Below, one piece after another: positions 47,077-55,311 of a stretch of 64,000 nucleotides of DNA (position 1 is its first letter; every line of letters starts with the position of its first letter). This DNA is from Rhizobium sp. NXC24 (GTDB lineage Bacteria; Pseudomonadota; Alphaproteobacteria; Rhizobiales; Rhizobiaceae), in assembly GCF_002944315.1 (NCBI RefSeq), contig NZ_CP024314.1, positions 1,550,001 to 1,614,000 on the forward strand, given 5' to 3'. Below the pieces are notes generated by a model. That model saw nothing but the letters and a program-made list of their open reading frames with translations. It searched no databases and was not told the origin of the DNA. The position numbers were made by a program, and so were the translations under genes.

Positions 47077-47493
47077 TCAGCTATAGTGGACCCCTTCATA
47101 CAGCACGTAACCCACGGGATGGTGCGTGAAGTGGAGGACCGGCAGTACCGGGTTGCTGTTGTCTTCGGTGGGGTAGGCTGACGCAATGGAAATGTACTCG
47201 CCCTGCAGCTCGATCGCCTTTCCTGTCCTCAAGTCGGGAATTTCATGATCGAGCCCTTCATTGTCGCCGAAACGCACGGCAACGAATACTGTCTGTCCGG
47301 TAATATCATCGTCGCCGCCGTCAAATTTCAGGACGGTTTCGATCTTCACCGTGAAATGCTGGTGGTTTGCACCGTGGTGGTTCTCCGGTGCCTCGAACAC
47401 ATGCGCTACAACACCCTGGACCCGAGCCAGAGGTGCGCCAAGCGAATGTGAAAACCGATGGTGGGGAAGTATCTTATTTGCCCGATTGTTCAT
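47077..47493 (-). CDS. DUF3465-like small protein
   Basis: 138 residues from the ATG at 47493, SD GAGG. The order of motifs, HQHFTVKIE, a GKAIELQGEY strand and a final LHFTHHP...GVHY, resembles the DUF3465 pattern (RHQRFIVRL ... GDxVxFxGEYE ... IHWTHHDP). Such proteins are small OB-like folds of unknown role. No signal peptide here. Assignment by eye. Confidence 0.6.
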   Translation of the reverse strand: MNNRANKILPHHRFSHSLGAPLARVQGVVAHVFEAPENHHGANHQHFTVKIETVLKFDGGDDDITGQTVFVAVRFGDNEGLDHEIPDLRTGKAIELQGEYISIASAYPTEDNSNPVLPVLHFTHHPVGYVLYEGVHYS

Positions 47494-47649
47494 CGCAACC
47501 TCGATAAATACAGTGATAAATCGCCACTTCATTATCTGCAATCGATTGCACTTCGGTGACATCGCCAGCGGTTCCGACTGTCTCATCGACAGGAAGCAAC
47601 CGCCGGCGTGGAGGCCGAGATGTTCTCGGTTGGTTTCTGCGATGCCCGC

Positions 47650-48339
47650 CTAAACCGGTTCGCTCTGAGACGCCATCAATCGGGCGATGATCGCCTCTCG
47701 TGCAGCCCGCGTGCCGGCAAGGCGTCGCTTCGTCTTCGCGAGCACATCGGCTGTCGCCTCTTCCGGCGTACCCGAATGGAACGGCGGGGCAGGCGCGTAT
47801 TCCAGCGAGAGCTGAACCATTTCCGCTTCTTCCTGACCAATAAGGGCCGCAACGACTGCCAGCCCGAAATCGATGCCGGCCGTCACGCCGCCGGCAGTGA
47901 TGAGATTGCCGTCCCGGACGATTCGGCCGGCGGTTGGAATAGCGCTGAAGTTCCCCAGAAAATCCTGGGCATTCCAGTGCGTCGTCGCCCTCTTTCCCTT
48001 GAGCAGACCGGCGGCGCCCAGCACCAGGGAGCCGGTGCAGACTGAGGTGATGAAACGTGCCTGCTCCGCCTGTGCGCGGATAAAGGACAATACGGCCTCA
48101 TCCTCAAGCAATGCATTGATGCCGCCGCCGCCGGGCACACAGAGGACGTCGAGCTGAGGGCAGTCATCGAAGGTTGTCGTCGGCTGAAGCACCAGTTTCG
48201 TGGCAGAGATGATCGGCGAGGTGTCCTTCCAGATCAAATGGACTTCCGCACCCCCCGTCGAGGCAAAGATCTCGTAGGGCCCTGTCAGGTCAAGCTGCTG
48301 AATGCCGGGGAAAACGAGCAGTCCGAAGCGAATGGTCAT
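47650..48339 (-). CDS. DJ-1/PfpI family protein, probable isonitrile hydratase
   Basis: 229 residues from the ATG at 48339. The nucleophile elbow is SVCTGSLVLGAAGLL, with ATTHWN following and GGVTAGIDFGL near the end. These are the landmarks of isonitrile hydratase (InhA) and related GlxA-type domains lacking a DNA-binding domain. InhA converts isonitriles to N-formamides. It is divergent from a GlxA-type regulator that shares the same fold, 86 bp apart. Confidence 0.78.
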   Translation of the reverse strand: MTIRFGLLVFPGIQQLDLTGPYEIFASTGGAEVHLIWKDTSPIISATKLVLQPTTTFDDCPQLDVLCVPGGGGINALLEDEAVLSFIRAQAEQARFITSVCTGSLVLGAAGLLKGKRATTHWNAQDFLGNFSAIPTAGRIVRDGNLITAGGVTAGIDFGLAVVAALIGQEEAEMVQLSLEYAPAPPFHSGTPEEATADVLAKTKRRLAGTRAAREAIIARLMASQSEPV

Positions 48340-48425
48340 ATTTGCATCTCCAGTGGTTGACTCCGGCAAGCTTACGCGATCACCATCTGGCGTATTTGCC
48401 AAAGTCCCCTCATTTTGAGCCAACC

Positions 48426-49376
48426 ATGCGCCACATTGAAATTCTCGCCTTTGAAGATGCCCAACTGCTCGATGTCACCGGGCCATTGCAGGTGTTTACG
48501 AGCGCCAACGAGGAGGCCCTCGCTGCCGGTCAGCCGAGGCCCTATGACGCGATCGCGGTGGCCATGAACGGGCAGACCGGGACGACCTCGGGGCTGACAC
48601 TTGCAACGGCATTGCTGCCCCAGGATGATGAACCGATCGATACCCTGATGGTCGCGGGTGGTGTCGGCGTCAATAAAGCGTGCGAGGAAACGGCCCTTAT
48701 CGACTGGATCCGCCGGCGGTCAGCTAGCGCGCGGCGGATCGCTTCGGTCTGCAGCGGCGCCTTTCTGCTCGCCGAAGCGGGACTTTTGGATGGACGGCGC
48801 GCCGTGACGCATTGGAACAGATGCAGGGAGTTTTCAAAACGCTTCCCGAATGTGCGGTTGGAACCCGACCCGATCTTTATTCAGGACGGCAATATATGGA
48901 CGTCGGCAGGGGTCACCGCTGGCATCGATCTGGCACTTGCGCTGGTCGAGGCTGATCTCGGCCGAAAATTGGCGCTCGCCGTCGCGCGCGAACTCGTCGT
49001 CTTCCTGAAGCGGCCGGGCGGCCAGGCACAGTTCAGCACGATGCTCTCGCTGCAGGAGAGTGGCGATCGTTTCGACCGGCTGCACGGATGGATCATCGAC
49101 AATTTGCGCGCCGATCTTTCGTTGCCGGCGCTTGCCGAGCGGGCGAACATGAGCGCGCGCAGCTTTTCCCGGCATTATCGCCAGGCAACGGGGCGCACGC
49201 CGGCCAGGGCTGTCGAGGATATCCGCGTTGAGGCTGTGCGGCGCCTCCTGGAGCAGGGCTTGTCCGTTCGTCAGGCGCGTATACGCTGCGGTTTCGGTTC
49301 GGAAGAGACCATGCGGCGGAGCTTCCTCAGAGCCTTCGGAACCACGCCACAGGCCTTTCGCGATCATTTCGGATAA
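48426..49376 (+). CDS. GlxA-family transcriptional regulator (DJ-1 domain plus AraC HTH)
   Basis: 316 residues from the ATG at 48426. The N-terminal DJ-1/PfpI-like domain holds SVCSGAFLLAEAGLL, and the C-terminal AraC domain holds two HTHs (LPALAERANMSARSFSRHY, SVRQARIRCGFGSEETMRR). Probably senses a small molecule and regulates the divergent hydratase-like gene. Confidence 0.9.
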   Translation: MRHIEILAFEDAQLLDVTGPLQVFTSANEEALAAGQPRPYDAIAVAMNGQTGTTSGLTLATALLPQDDEPIDTLMVAGGVGVNKACEETALIDWIRRRSASARRIASVCSGAFLLAEAGLLDGRRAVTHWNRCREFSKRFPNVRLEPDPIFIQDGNIWTSAGVTAGIDLALALVEADLGRKLALAVARELVVFLKRPGGQAQFSTMLSLQESGDRFDRLHGWIIDNLRADLSLPALAERANMSARSFSRHYRQATGRTPARAVEDIRVEAVRRLLEQGLSVRQARIRCGFGSEETMRRSFLRAFGTTPQAFRDHFG

Positions 49377-49636
49377 GGCGACCGTCGGCAGGGATGGGAA
49401 CATTGCCGCCCTCCTCGGTTGGCAGGATACCTCTGCCGGAAAGACAGGCATCAGCGCCGAGATGCAAACTTTCGATCTTGCCCACACGCGATTGAAGGAG
49501 GGACGGACAATTTTTCTCGTTCCGCAGATCGTCCGGCACCCCAAGTTGACTGGACATCTCGTCTCTTTGGGATCACCATCAATCCGGGCTGGAGTTACAT
49601 CGTAGGGGACCAACTATCGCCAAATAGGAGGCCGAG

Positions 49637-50074
49637 ATGAAGCAGCATGCACGCGATGATTTGCAGAAAATTGCAAAAGTCGATCAGGACTTCCTTAATC
49701 GAGAGATGTCGCGAACCCAACGGCTCGAACGTTGGATAGATCTTCTCGAGCGGAGTCCCCGACAGTTTCTTTCCACTTTGCGCGAAACCGAATTTCAGCC
49801 CAGTGAAACCAGGGCGGCAATGCGGACGGATAGCTCCCCAATCTCCGTCGCATTTGCGGATCCGGTTCTTCGCGCCGCAGGTTTGGAAAACGACAGCTAC
49901 GGAGAAGCCAAGCGCTTCTTCGAACTCACGGATCATGAGCTGCACGGAATTGTCTGCTACTGCCATTTCGGCGAGACGGTCAGTTCTGCCGTAGTCGCAC
50001 GTTCCATTCGTCCGTTGCTCGCCGGGAGGCCTCCGAGCCTGTTTGCCCGTTTGCGCAAGGCGTTGTCGATATAG
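49637..50074 (+). CDS. Hypothetical protein
   Basis: 145 residues, SD TAGGAGG at 6 bp. Soluble and mostly helical; contains a CYCHFGE motif with two cysteines near residue 108-110. N-terminal residues 10-50 look like a coiled segment (DFLNREMSRTQRLERWIDLLER). No family recognised. Lies in the stress-gene region but I saw no consensus promoter. Confidence 0.6.
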   Translation: MKQHARDDLQKIAKVDQDFLNREMSRTQRLERWIDLLERSPRQFLSTLRETEFQPSETRAAMRTDSSPISVAFADPVLRAAGLENDSYGEAKRFFELTDHELHGIVCYCHFGETVSSAVVARSIRPLLAGRPPSLFARLRKALSI

Positions 50075-50520
50075 TCTAGTACTTTCGGCAATACCGGCTC
50101 CGGCTGACGGACGTGGCGATGTGTCCAACTTGGCTGCATCGCGAAAGCAAGACACCGGCGGTCGAGCGTTGGCTTGGCAATCCCTGAGGTCACAGATCCT
50201 CAAGGATCGCCTTGCCTGACGCTTGGCGGGCGATCATCGGGGCAGCAATCTACTGCGAGAGAATAAGAAGCCTACATTGTTGTTGCGAGGAAGCCGGCCT
50301 CCGGCCCGAATCCAAGCATAACGAGAAAGGGCGCTCAACCCTTTCGGGGAGCGCCCTTTCCAACCCGGACAGCCTGGAACGCAGCGACGACAAACGTCGA
50401 GCAGCAGACCATCAACACGGGAAGTGAAGCCTAAATGCGGTTGGACGTTTCCGATTTCAAGTGGCTTTGCATGAAAGTTGCCCGGAACATCCGGTTCCGA
50501 TTCTTGTATCTGCTTTCGCA
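50075..50520. other. 446-bp gap between the hypothetical gene and the first DUF982 gene
   Basis: No gene supported; a 71-codon frame at 50212 lacks an SD. A perfect 12-bp hairpin lies at 50325-50360 (GAAAGGGCGCTC pairing with GAGCGCCCTTTC, 12-nt loop containing a further CCC/GGG), probably a terminator or attenuator-like structure. Confidence 0.6.
50325..50360. terminator. Perfect 12-bp hairpin downstream of the hypothetical gene
   Basis: GAAAGGGCGCTC (50325-50336) with GAGCGCCCTTTC (50349-50360). No T-run after it on the plus strand; on the minus strand it would stop transcripts coming from the DUF982 gene. Function inferred. Confidence 0.55.
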
Positions 50521-50772
50521 TCAATCCTTTATCGCTATGCCCGCCGAAACGGCGGCCGCCAAAAAGGCATCGCGCGCTTCATCTACCGACCCTTGACTGT
50601 GATAGGTGCTGATCAAGGTTTTCTTGGCCGTGGCATGAATGCGATCGGATTTGCCCGGCGGCCATTCGCGAAGAAGAAATTTAAGGGCCTGTTCGGTGTT
50701 GTTGATCGTCAGGTAGTGGCCGCTCTCCTGGGTGACGACCGTCACCGAACGATTCCACAAATATTTGGACAT
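50521..50772 (-). CDS. DUF982 protein
   Basis: 83 residues. The family pattern is visible: V-x-x-G x-x-x-x I-x-x-x-x-A-L-x-F-L-L-x-x-W-P, then a helix ending in ARDAFLAAAVSAGI. DUF982 proteins are small, common in rhizobia, and of unknown role. Preceded by an exact sigma-EcfG promoter on the minus strand. Confidence 0.85.
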   Translation of the reverse strand: MSKYLWNRSVTVVTQESGHYLTINNTEQALKFLLREWPPGKSDRIHATAKKTLISTYHSQGSVDEARDAFLAAAVSAGIAIKD

Positions 50773-50795
50773 TTAGCTGCTTCCTCCGCCCGTGA

Positions 50796-50820
50796 AACGG
50801 ACACTCTCCACCTTGGTTCC
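50796..50820 (-). promoter_or_regulatory. Sigma-EcfG-type promoter of the first DUF982 gene
   Basis: Minus-strand GGAAC (50820-50816), 16-bp spacer, CGTT (50799-50796); exact consensus, 24 bp before the ATG. Confidence 0.8.
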
Positions 50821-50983
50821 AGACGGAGCGAAACAATAAAAAAATAGTCATGCCTGCATGCCCAAAACGCGGTCCAAAAGCTGAACGCCGTCCTCTCGTC
50901 GCGAATGTTCGGGTTAAGCAGGGGGATCAATGAAACAAAATCAGCTCTGTCTTGTTTGTCCTTTCATAGGAAAGGAGGTCGAC

Positions 50984-51478
50984 ATGACTGAGCCCCGAAA
51001 GCCAAAAACGCTCTCGCGCGAGGAAGACTATCGCGATTATGAAGATCGCAATCTTCGTGACGGCTGGCCGTATTCGGACGGGAGTGGAAGTGCCTCTGAA
51101 AGTCCCGAGAACCGGGGATATGGCGATACCTCAGCCAATTTCGACGAGGAACCGGATGGCGATTTCATCATAGATTCAGCCGATTCTACCGGCCTCGAAA
51201 GAGACGAGGACCAAACCGCCGGACCTCTTCCGAGCGATCGTATCGACAGCGACGAGCTGGAAGCGGTCATAACCGAACAGCTCGAACAGAGGGGTGTCGA
51301 CGTCAACAGCATCGACGTGCACGCCAACGACGGCATTGTGACACTGGAGGGTAACATCGAGACGATTCCGCTGGCTCGTCATCTCACAGCGATCGTTCTA
51401 TCTATTCCAGGCGTCGCGGAAGTTCGAAATAACCTTCGGACGATCGGCGTCGATGCGCATATTCCGAACGACGAATAG
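50984..51478 (+). CDS. BON-domain protein
   Basis: 164 residues from the ATG at 50984, SD AAAGGAGGT. The N-terminal 90 residues are acidic and low-complexity; the C-terminal 70 are a BON domain (VDVNSIDVHANDGIVTLEGNI followed by LARHLTAIVLSIPGVAEV). No signal peptide, so it is cytoplasmic unlike OsmY. BON proteins are often osmotic-stress linked. No consensus stress promoter was found upstream. Confidence 0.82.
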   Translation: MTEPRKPKTLSREEDYRDYEDRNLRDGWPYSDGSGSASESPENRGYGDTSANFDEEPDGDFIIDSADSTGLERDEDQTAGPLPSDRIDSDELEAVITEQLEQRGVDVNSIDVHANDGIVTLEGNIETIPLARHLTAIVLSIPGVAEVRNNLRTIGVDAHIPNDE

Positions 51479-51500
51479 CGAATTTGGCGATGGATGACGG

Positions 51501-52151
51501 TCAATGCCGCAGGAAACTTCGGATCTTCTTCAGGTCCTGGATGAAGGCCAACCGGCTTCGCTCCTTTTCGTCCGCCTCCCTGATCCTCAGTAGAGCCGAT
51601 GGGTGAATGGTGACGAGAAAGTCAAGCTGCCCAGGTGGATGAAGAATGCTGCCGCGGTCGCGCATCACCCGCACCTTCGATCCGAGCAGTGAGGATACGG
51701 CCGTGGCACCGAGCGCCACGACCAGTTTCGGCTTCAATAGTTCAAGTTCGGCGCCGAGCCACCAGGCGCAGCGCTGCACCTCGCCGGCATTGGGCCTGGA
51801 ATGCAGCCGCTTCTTGCCACGCATCTGATACTTGAAATGCTTGACCGCATTGGTGACGTAACAGCGGTCGCGGTCGACCCCCGCCTCTTCAAGACATAGA
51901 TCTAGTAAGCGGCCCGCCGGCCCGACAAACGGCCTGCCCGCCAGATCTTCCTTGTCGCCGGGTTGTTCGCCGACCAGCACAACCTCGGCGGTTTCGGGGC
52001 CTTCTCCGAAGACGAGATGCGTCGCATTGCGATAGAGGTCGCAACGCGTGCAGGATTCGGCGTCGTGCCGGAGTTCGCCGAGCGTTGCCGCATCAGCATG
52101 ATCGCGCTGGAGAGATGGGCCGCTATCGGGCGAGGAGTGTTTTTCGAGCAT
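51501..52151 (-). CDS. UdgX-type uracil-DNA glycosylase
   Basis: 216 residues from the ATG at 52151; a GTG at 52178 is a possible earlier start. Family-4-type UDG fold with motif A GEQPGDKED (residues 61-69), motif B HPS (183-185) and cluster cysteines in CTRC (34, 37) with further candidates at 97 and 128. A loop RGKKRLH (111-117) matches the UdgX-specific KRRIH loop, whose His (here His117) becomes covalently linked to the abasic sugar in M. smegmatis UdgX. A uracil-binding repair protein, expressed in the stress cluster. Confidence 0.85.
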   Translation of the reverse strand: MLEKHSSPDSGPSLQRDHADAATLGELRHDAESCTRCDLYRNATHLVFGEGPETAEVVLVGEQPGDKEDLAGRPFVGPAGRLLDLCLEEAGVDRDRCYVTNAVKHFKYQMRGKKRLHSRPNAGEVQRCAWWLGAELELLKPKLVVALGATAVSSLLGSKVRVMRDRGSILHPPGQLDFLVTIHPSALLRIREADEKERSRLAFIQDLKKIRSFLRH

Positions 52152-52187
52152 GGGAGGTGCGCTGCAATTGAAAGTCACACCCTCCTC

Positions 52188-52212
52188 AACCGATCGTCGC
52201 TCTCTTTGTTCC
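52188..52212 (-). promoter_or_regulatory. Sigma-EcfG-like promoter of the UdgX gene
   Basis: Minus-strand GGAAC (52212-52208), 16-bp spacer, GGTT (52191-52188); one mismatch in the -10. The predicted start would leave a short leader before the ATG at 52151. Confidence 0.6.
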
Positions 52213-52261
52213 CTGTTGTTTCGGCGACGGGGAATTGCCGATCGGATGCAAACGGTAGTTT

Positions 52262-52540
52262 TCACGATGCCGATCGCTCGTCCCGTATCAGACGTGCTTC
52301 GAGACAGGCCATGACAAAAGCTTCGCGCGCAGCCTCCAAGGTGGCGCGATGTGAAATGGCCGCGAGGCACTTTTCCTTTGCCTTCACATAATATGAGCCT
52401 CTTTCGGACGGCCATCTGACGGAAAGGAAATGGATTGCGTCTTCCGGTCCGTTCACGCACGAGACGAAGCGGCCACCTACTGCGACGCAAACCGGTGCGT
52501 TCCAGAGCATTTTGAATTTGACGTCGATGATCTCGTTCAT
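52262..52540 (-). CDS. DUF982 protein
   Basis: 92 residues, SD GGGGGAG at 4 bp. Same family pattern as the 50521-50772 gene (CVNGPEDAIHFLSVRWP, ending EAAREAFVMACLEARLI). Function unknown. Preceded by GGAAC-N16-TGTT. Confidence 0.83.
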   Translation of the reverse strand: MNEIIDVKFKMLWNAPVCVAVGGRFVSCVNGPEDAIHFLSVRWPSERGSYYVKAKEKCLAAISHRATLEAAREAFVMACLEARLIRDERSAS

Positions 52541-52566
52541 CTGCTCCCCCTGTCATTTTCCCACCA

Positions 52567-52591
52567 AACAAGGCGTCAAGATGATTGTTCC
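52567..52591 (-). promoter_or_regulatory. Sigma-EcfG-like promoter of the second DUF982 gene
   Basis: Minus-strand GGAAC (52591-52587), 16-bp spacer, TGTT (52570-52567); one mismatch in the -10. Confidence 0.6.
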
Positions 52592-52713
52592 CGCGGGATG
52601 GAGCGCTATTTGAAGAGATATGACATTGCATGCGTAGGGCTGGAATATCCCTGAATGCTCGCAAGCAGCAGGATTGCGTTCCTCAGCATCATTGACATCC
52701 TCTTGCCGGCTCG

Positions 52714-52738
52714 GGAACAACCGTTGCCTTTGAATGTT
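52714..52738 (+). promoter_or_regulatory. Sigma-EcfG-like promoter of the receiver gene
   Basis: GGAAC (52714-52718), 16-bp spacer, TGTT (52735-52738), 34 bp before the ATG at 52772; one mismatch in the -10. Confidence 0.6.
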
Positions 52739-52771
52739 CGTGGGTCTGCGGGACAGTTTCTGGATCGAAAG

Positions 52772-53173
52772 ATGAGTGACTCGGCGGTGACATATAGCCA
52801 GATGTTTTCGGGCAAGCGGCTCTTGATCGTCGAGGACGAATATTTCCTCTCGGAAAAGGCGCGCGGGAAATTGCGCGAACTTGGCATTCTCCTAATCGGT
52901 CCCGTCGGCAAGGCGAAGGACGCTCTCGAACTGATCGAAGGCAAGAAGGCGGATGCAGTGATCCTTGATCTGCATCTTGACGCCGGATTTGTATTTCCGA
53001 TCGTGGAAACGCTTCAGAGGCTGAAGCTTCCCTATATATTTGCGATAGGCCATCACCCGCCCATCGTTCGCACCCGATTTACGGGCTTCATCCTCTGCGA
53101 AAAAGCCGTTGAGATCGAACACATCGCCAAGGCGCTGTTCGGCAGGCAGAAACGCAAACTCTATTTGGTATAG
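52772..53173 (+). CDS. Single-domain response regulator receiver protein
   Basis: 133 residues from the ATG at 52772; the frame is open to 52655 without homologous content. A receiver domain with acidic Glu21/Asp22 in LIVEDEYF and phospho-acceptor Asp66 in VILDLHLD. No output domain, so it works by protein contact or as a phosphate sink. No kinase is adjacent. Its 3' end overlaps the convergent gntR-type gene by 13 bp. Confidence 0.85.
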   Translation: MSDSAVTYSQMFSGKRLLIVEDEYFLSEKARGKLRELGILLIGPVGKAKDALELIEGKKADAVILDLHLDAGFVFPIVETLQRLKLPYIFAIGHHPPIVRTRFTGFILCEKAVEIEHIAKALFGRQKRKLYLV

Positions 53174-53883
53174 AGGGCCCTCGACCTCTCCAGATGCTTC
53201 AGGACCGCAGCTTCCGTACCGTCGGCATCATGGACGGCAAGCCGCTCCAATATCTCTTCATGTTCGACAAGCGTGAATTTTTCCTTGCCGGTCCAGATGA
53301 GCATCTCGGTATGGTAGGTTTTCAGCCATGCCAGCATCGCCTCGCTGACGGCGACAAAGATCGGGTTTCCGGAAATCTGGGCAATCCGGGTATGAAACTG
53401 CATGTCGGCCGAGATGAATTCTTCGGCATGCCCCAGAGAAGCGCGCTGACGTTCGATGATCTCTCGGAGATCGGCAATATCTTTTTCCGTTGCCCGCGGC
53501 GCGGCCTCCCGGGCCATGCCGCGCTCGAAGAATATGCGCGCGCTCTTCAGATGCTCGAGAGAGTCCGAAGATTGGGACAGCATGATCTTCGCCGTCAGAT
53601 CAACCTGCCGGAAAATCGATTTCGCGGTCAGTTGAAGCACCTTCGCCCGCTCGCCATGCGAGATGCTGACCAATCCCATATTGGCGAGCGATTGCATCGC
53701 CTCGCGGATCGCCGGGCGCCCGACGCCGAAGCGCTCCATGAGAACACGCTCGGACGGCATCTCATCGCCGGGTTTGAGTTCTCCCGACGTGATCAACCGC
53801 TCTAATCGGTCGAAGACTTCGTCAGAGAGCTTCCGACGTACAATCTGTTCGATTGGCTGGCTCATGGCATCTCGCTGGCTCAA
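53161..53883 (-). CDS. GntR/FCD (NanR-like) regulator of D-apiose catabolism
   Basis: 240 residues (234 if started at 53865). N-terminal winged HTH (LITSGELKPGDEMPSERVLMERFGVGRPAIREAMQSLANMG) and C-terminal FCD domain. Divergent from oiaX, 163 bp apart. NanR-type proteins bind TGGTATA-type sites; just such sites lie before oiaX and apnO. Likely represses the apiose operon until its inducer, perhaps a pathway intermediate, binds. Confidence 0.88.
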   Translation of the reverse strand: MSQRDAMSQPIEQIVRRKLSDEVFDRLERLITSGELKPGDEMPSERVLMERFGVGRPAIREAMQSLANMGLVSISHGERAKVLQLTAKSIFRQVDLTAKIMLSQSSDSLEHLKSARIFFERGMAREAAPRATEKDIADLREIIERQRASLGHAEEFISADMQFHTRIAQISGNPIFVAVSEAMLAWLKTYHTEMLIWTGKEKFTLVEHEEILERLAVHDADGTEAAVLKHLERSRALYTK

Positions 53884-53974
53884 AGCTTTTCTCCCTTATG
53901 CAATGTCAAATAGCGCCGAGAAAGCCCTTCGGCACGACTTAGGGCCTCCCGAACAAAAAAATCGTTGCACAAAT

Positions 53975-53993
53975 TGGAATACTCATTATACCA
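53975..53993 (+). promoter_or_regulatory. Candidate operator before oiaX
   Basis: TGGAATACTCATTATACCA, an imperfect palindrome (14 of 19 positions symmetric), contains the 13-bp ACTCATTATACCA found again at 56689-56701. 54 bp before the oiaX ATG. Confidence 0.65.
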
Positions 53994-54046
53994 GATCACG
54001 AGTTGACGCCACGACAAAATCGTCGCGAGAGGAGCAACGGCTGCTT

Positions 54047-55306
54047 ATGAGCATTACCATCACCTATCGCATCGAGACGCCCGGCCACATCGAAGCGATG
54101 GCCGACAAGATCGCCAGCGATCAGTCGACGGGTACGTTCGTGCCGGTTCCCGGTGAAACGGAAGAGCTGAAATCGCGGGTGGCGGCACGGGTCCTCAGCA
54201 TCCGGCGGCTTGAAGATGCGGATCGGCCGACATGGCCCGAAGTCGCCGCCGGCCATGGTCCCCTTCATCGCGCCGATATCGATATCGCCTTTCCGCTCGA
54301 TGCCATCGGCACCGATCTCTCAGCCCTGATGACGATTGCGATCGGCGGCGTCTACTCGATCAAAGGCATGACGGGCATTCGCATCGTCGACATGAAGCTG
54401 CCGGAGGCCTTTCGCGGCGCGCATCCCGGCCCGCAATTCGGCGTTGCCGGCAGCAAGCGCCTGACGGGGGTCGAGGGACGCCCCATCATCGGCACGATCG
54501 TCAAGCCGGCGCTCGGCCTTCGCCCCACTGAGACCGCGGAATTGGTCGGCGACCTCATCAGCTCCGGTGTCGATTTCATCAAGGACGACGAAAAGCTGAT
54601 GAGCCCCGCCTACTCGCCTCTCAAGGAGCGTGTCGCGGCGATCATGCCGCTGATCCTGGATCAGGAACAGAAGACCGGGAAGAAGGTGATGTATGCCTTC
54701 GGCATTTCCCACGCCGATCCCGACGAGATGATGCGCAACCACGACCTCGTTTTGAAGGCCGGCGGCAATTGTGCCGTCGTCAACGTCAATTCCATCGGTT
54801 TTGGCGGCATGAGCTTCCTTCGCAAGCGCTCGGGACTGGTGCTGCACGCTCATCGCAACGGCTGGGATGTGCTGACGCGCCATCCCGGCGCCGGCATGGA
54901 TTTCAAGGTCTATCAGCAGTTCTGGCGCCTGCTCGGCGTCGATCAATTCCAGATCAACGGCATCCGCGTCAAATATTGGGAACCGGACGAAAGCTTCGTC
55001 GAGTCCTTCAAGGCCATCAGCACGCCGCTGTTCGATCCGTCCGATTGCCCGCTGCCCGTTGCCGGCTCGGGTCAATGGGGAGGCCAGGCGCCGGAGACCT
55101 ACCAGCGGACCGGCCGGACTACGGATTTGCTCTATCTCTGCGGCGGCGGCATCGTCAGCCACCCCTTCGGACCAGCCGCCGGCGTCCATGCGATCCAACA
55201 GGCGTGGCAGGCGGCAGTCGCGGATATCCCGCTCGAAGACTATGCCAAGGATCATCCGGAGCTCGCCGCTTCGATCGCGAAATTCAGCGACGGCAAGGGC
55301 GCGTGA
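54047..55306 (+). CDS. oiaX: RuBisCO-like 3-oxo-isoapionate-4-phosphate decarboxylase
   Basis: 419 residues from the ATG at 54047; upstream frame is non-coding. It is a form IV RuBisCO-like protein, not a carboxylase: it decarboxylates 3-oxo-isoapionate 4-phosphate to a tetrulose phosphate in D-apiose breakdown. The K175-equivalent loop GTIVKPALGL and the carbamate-lysine segment FIKDDEKL are kept, while the loop-6 region (INGIRVKYWEP) differs from true RuBisCO. Its companions oiaK and apnO define the assignment. Overlaps the next gene's possible GTG start by GTGA. Confidence 0.9.
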   Translation: MSITITYRIETPGHIEAMADKIASDQSTGTFVPVPGETEELKSRVAARVLSIRRLEDADRPTWPEVAAGHGPLHRADIDIAFPLDAIGTDLSALMTIAIGGVYSIKGMTGIRIVDMKLPEAFRGAHPGPQFGVAGSKRLTGVEGRPIIGTIVKPALGLRPTETAELVGDLISSGVDFIKDDEKLMSPAYSPLKERVAAIMPLILDQEQKTGKKVMYAFGISHADPDEMMRNHDLVLKAGGNCAVVNVNSIGFGGMSFLRKRSGLVLHAHRNGWDVLTRHPGAGMDFKVYQQFWRLLGVDQFQINGIRVKYWEPDESFVESFKAISTPLFDPSDCPLPVAGSGQWGGQAPETYQRTGRTTDLLYLCGGGIVSHPFGPAAGVHAIQQAWQAAVADIPLEDYAKDHPELAASIAKFSDGKGA

Positions 55307-55311
55307 CGACG

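Noticed and set aside
50212..50427. 71-codon frame in the 50-kb gap
   Set aside because: No SD, and it runs through a perfect hairpin that looks like a transcription signal.
51501..52664. 387-residue version of the UdgX protein
   Set aside because: The upstream 171 codons overlap the second DUF982 gene in antisense and carry no domain; the fold starts after 52151.
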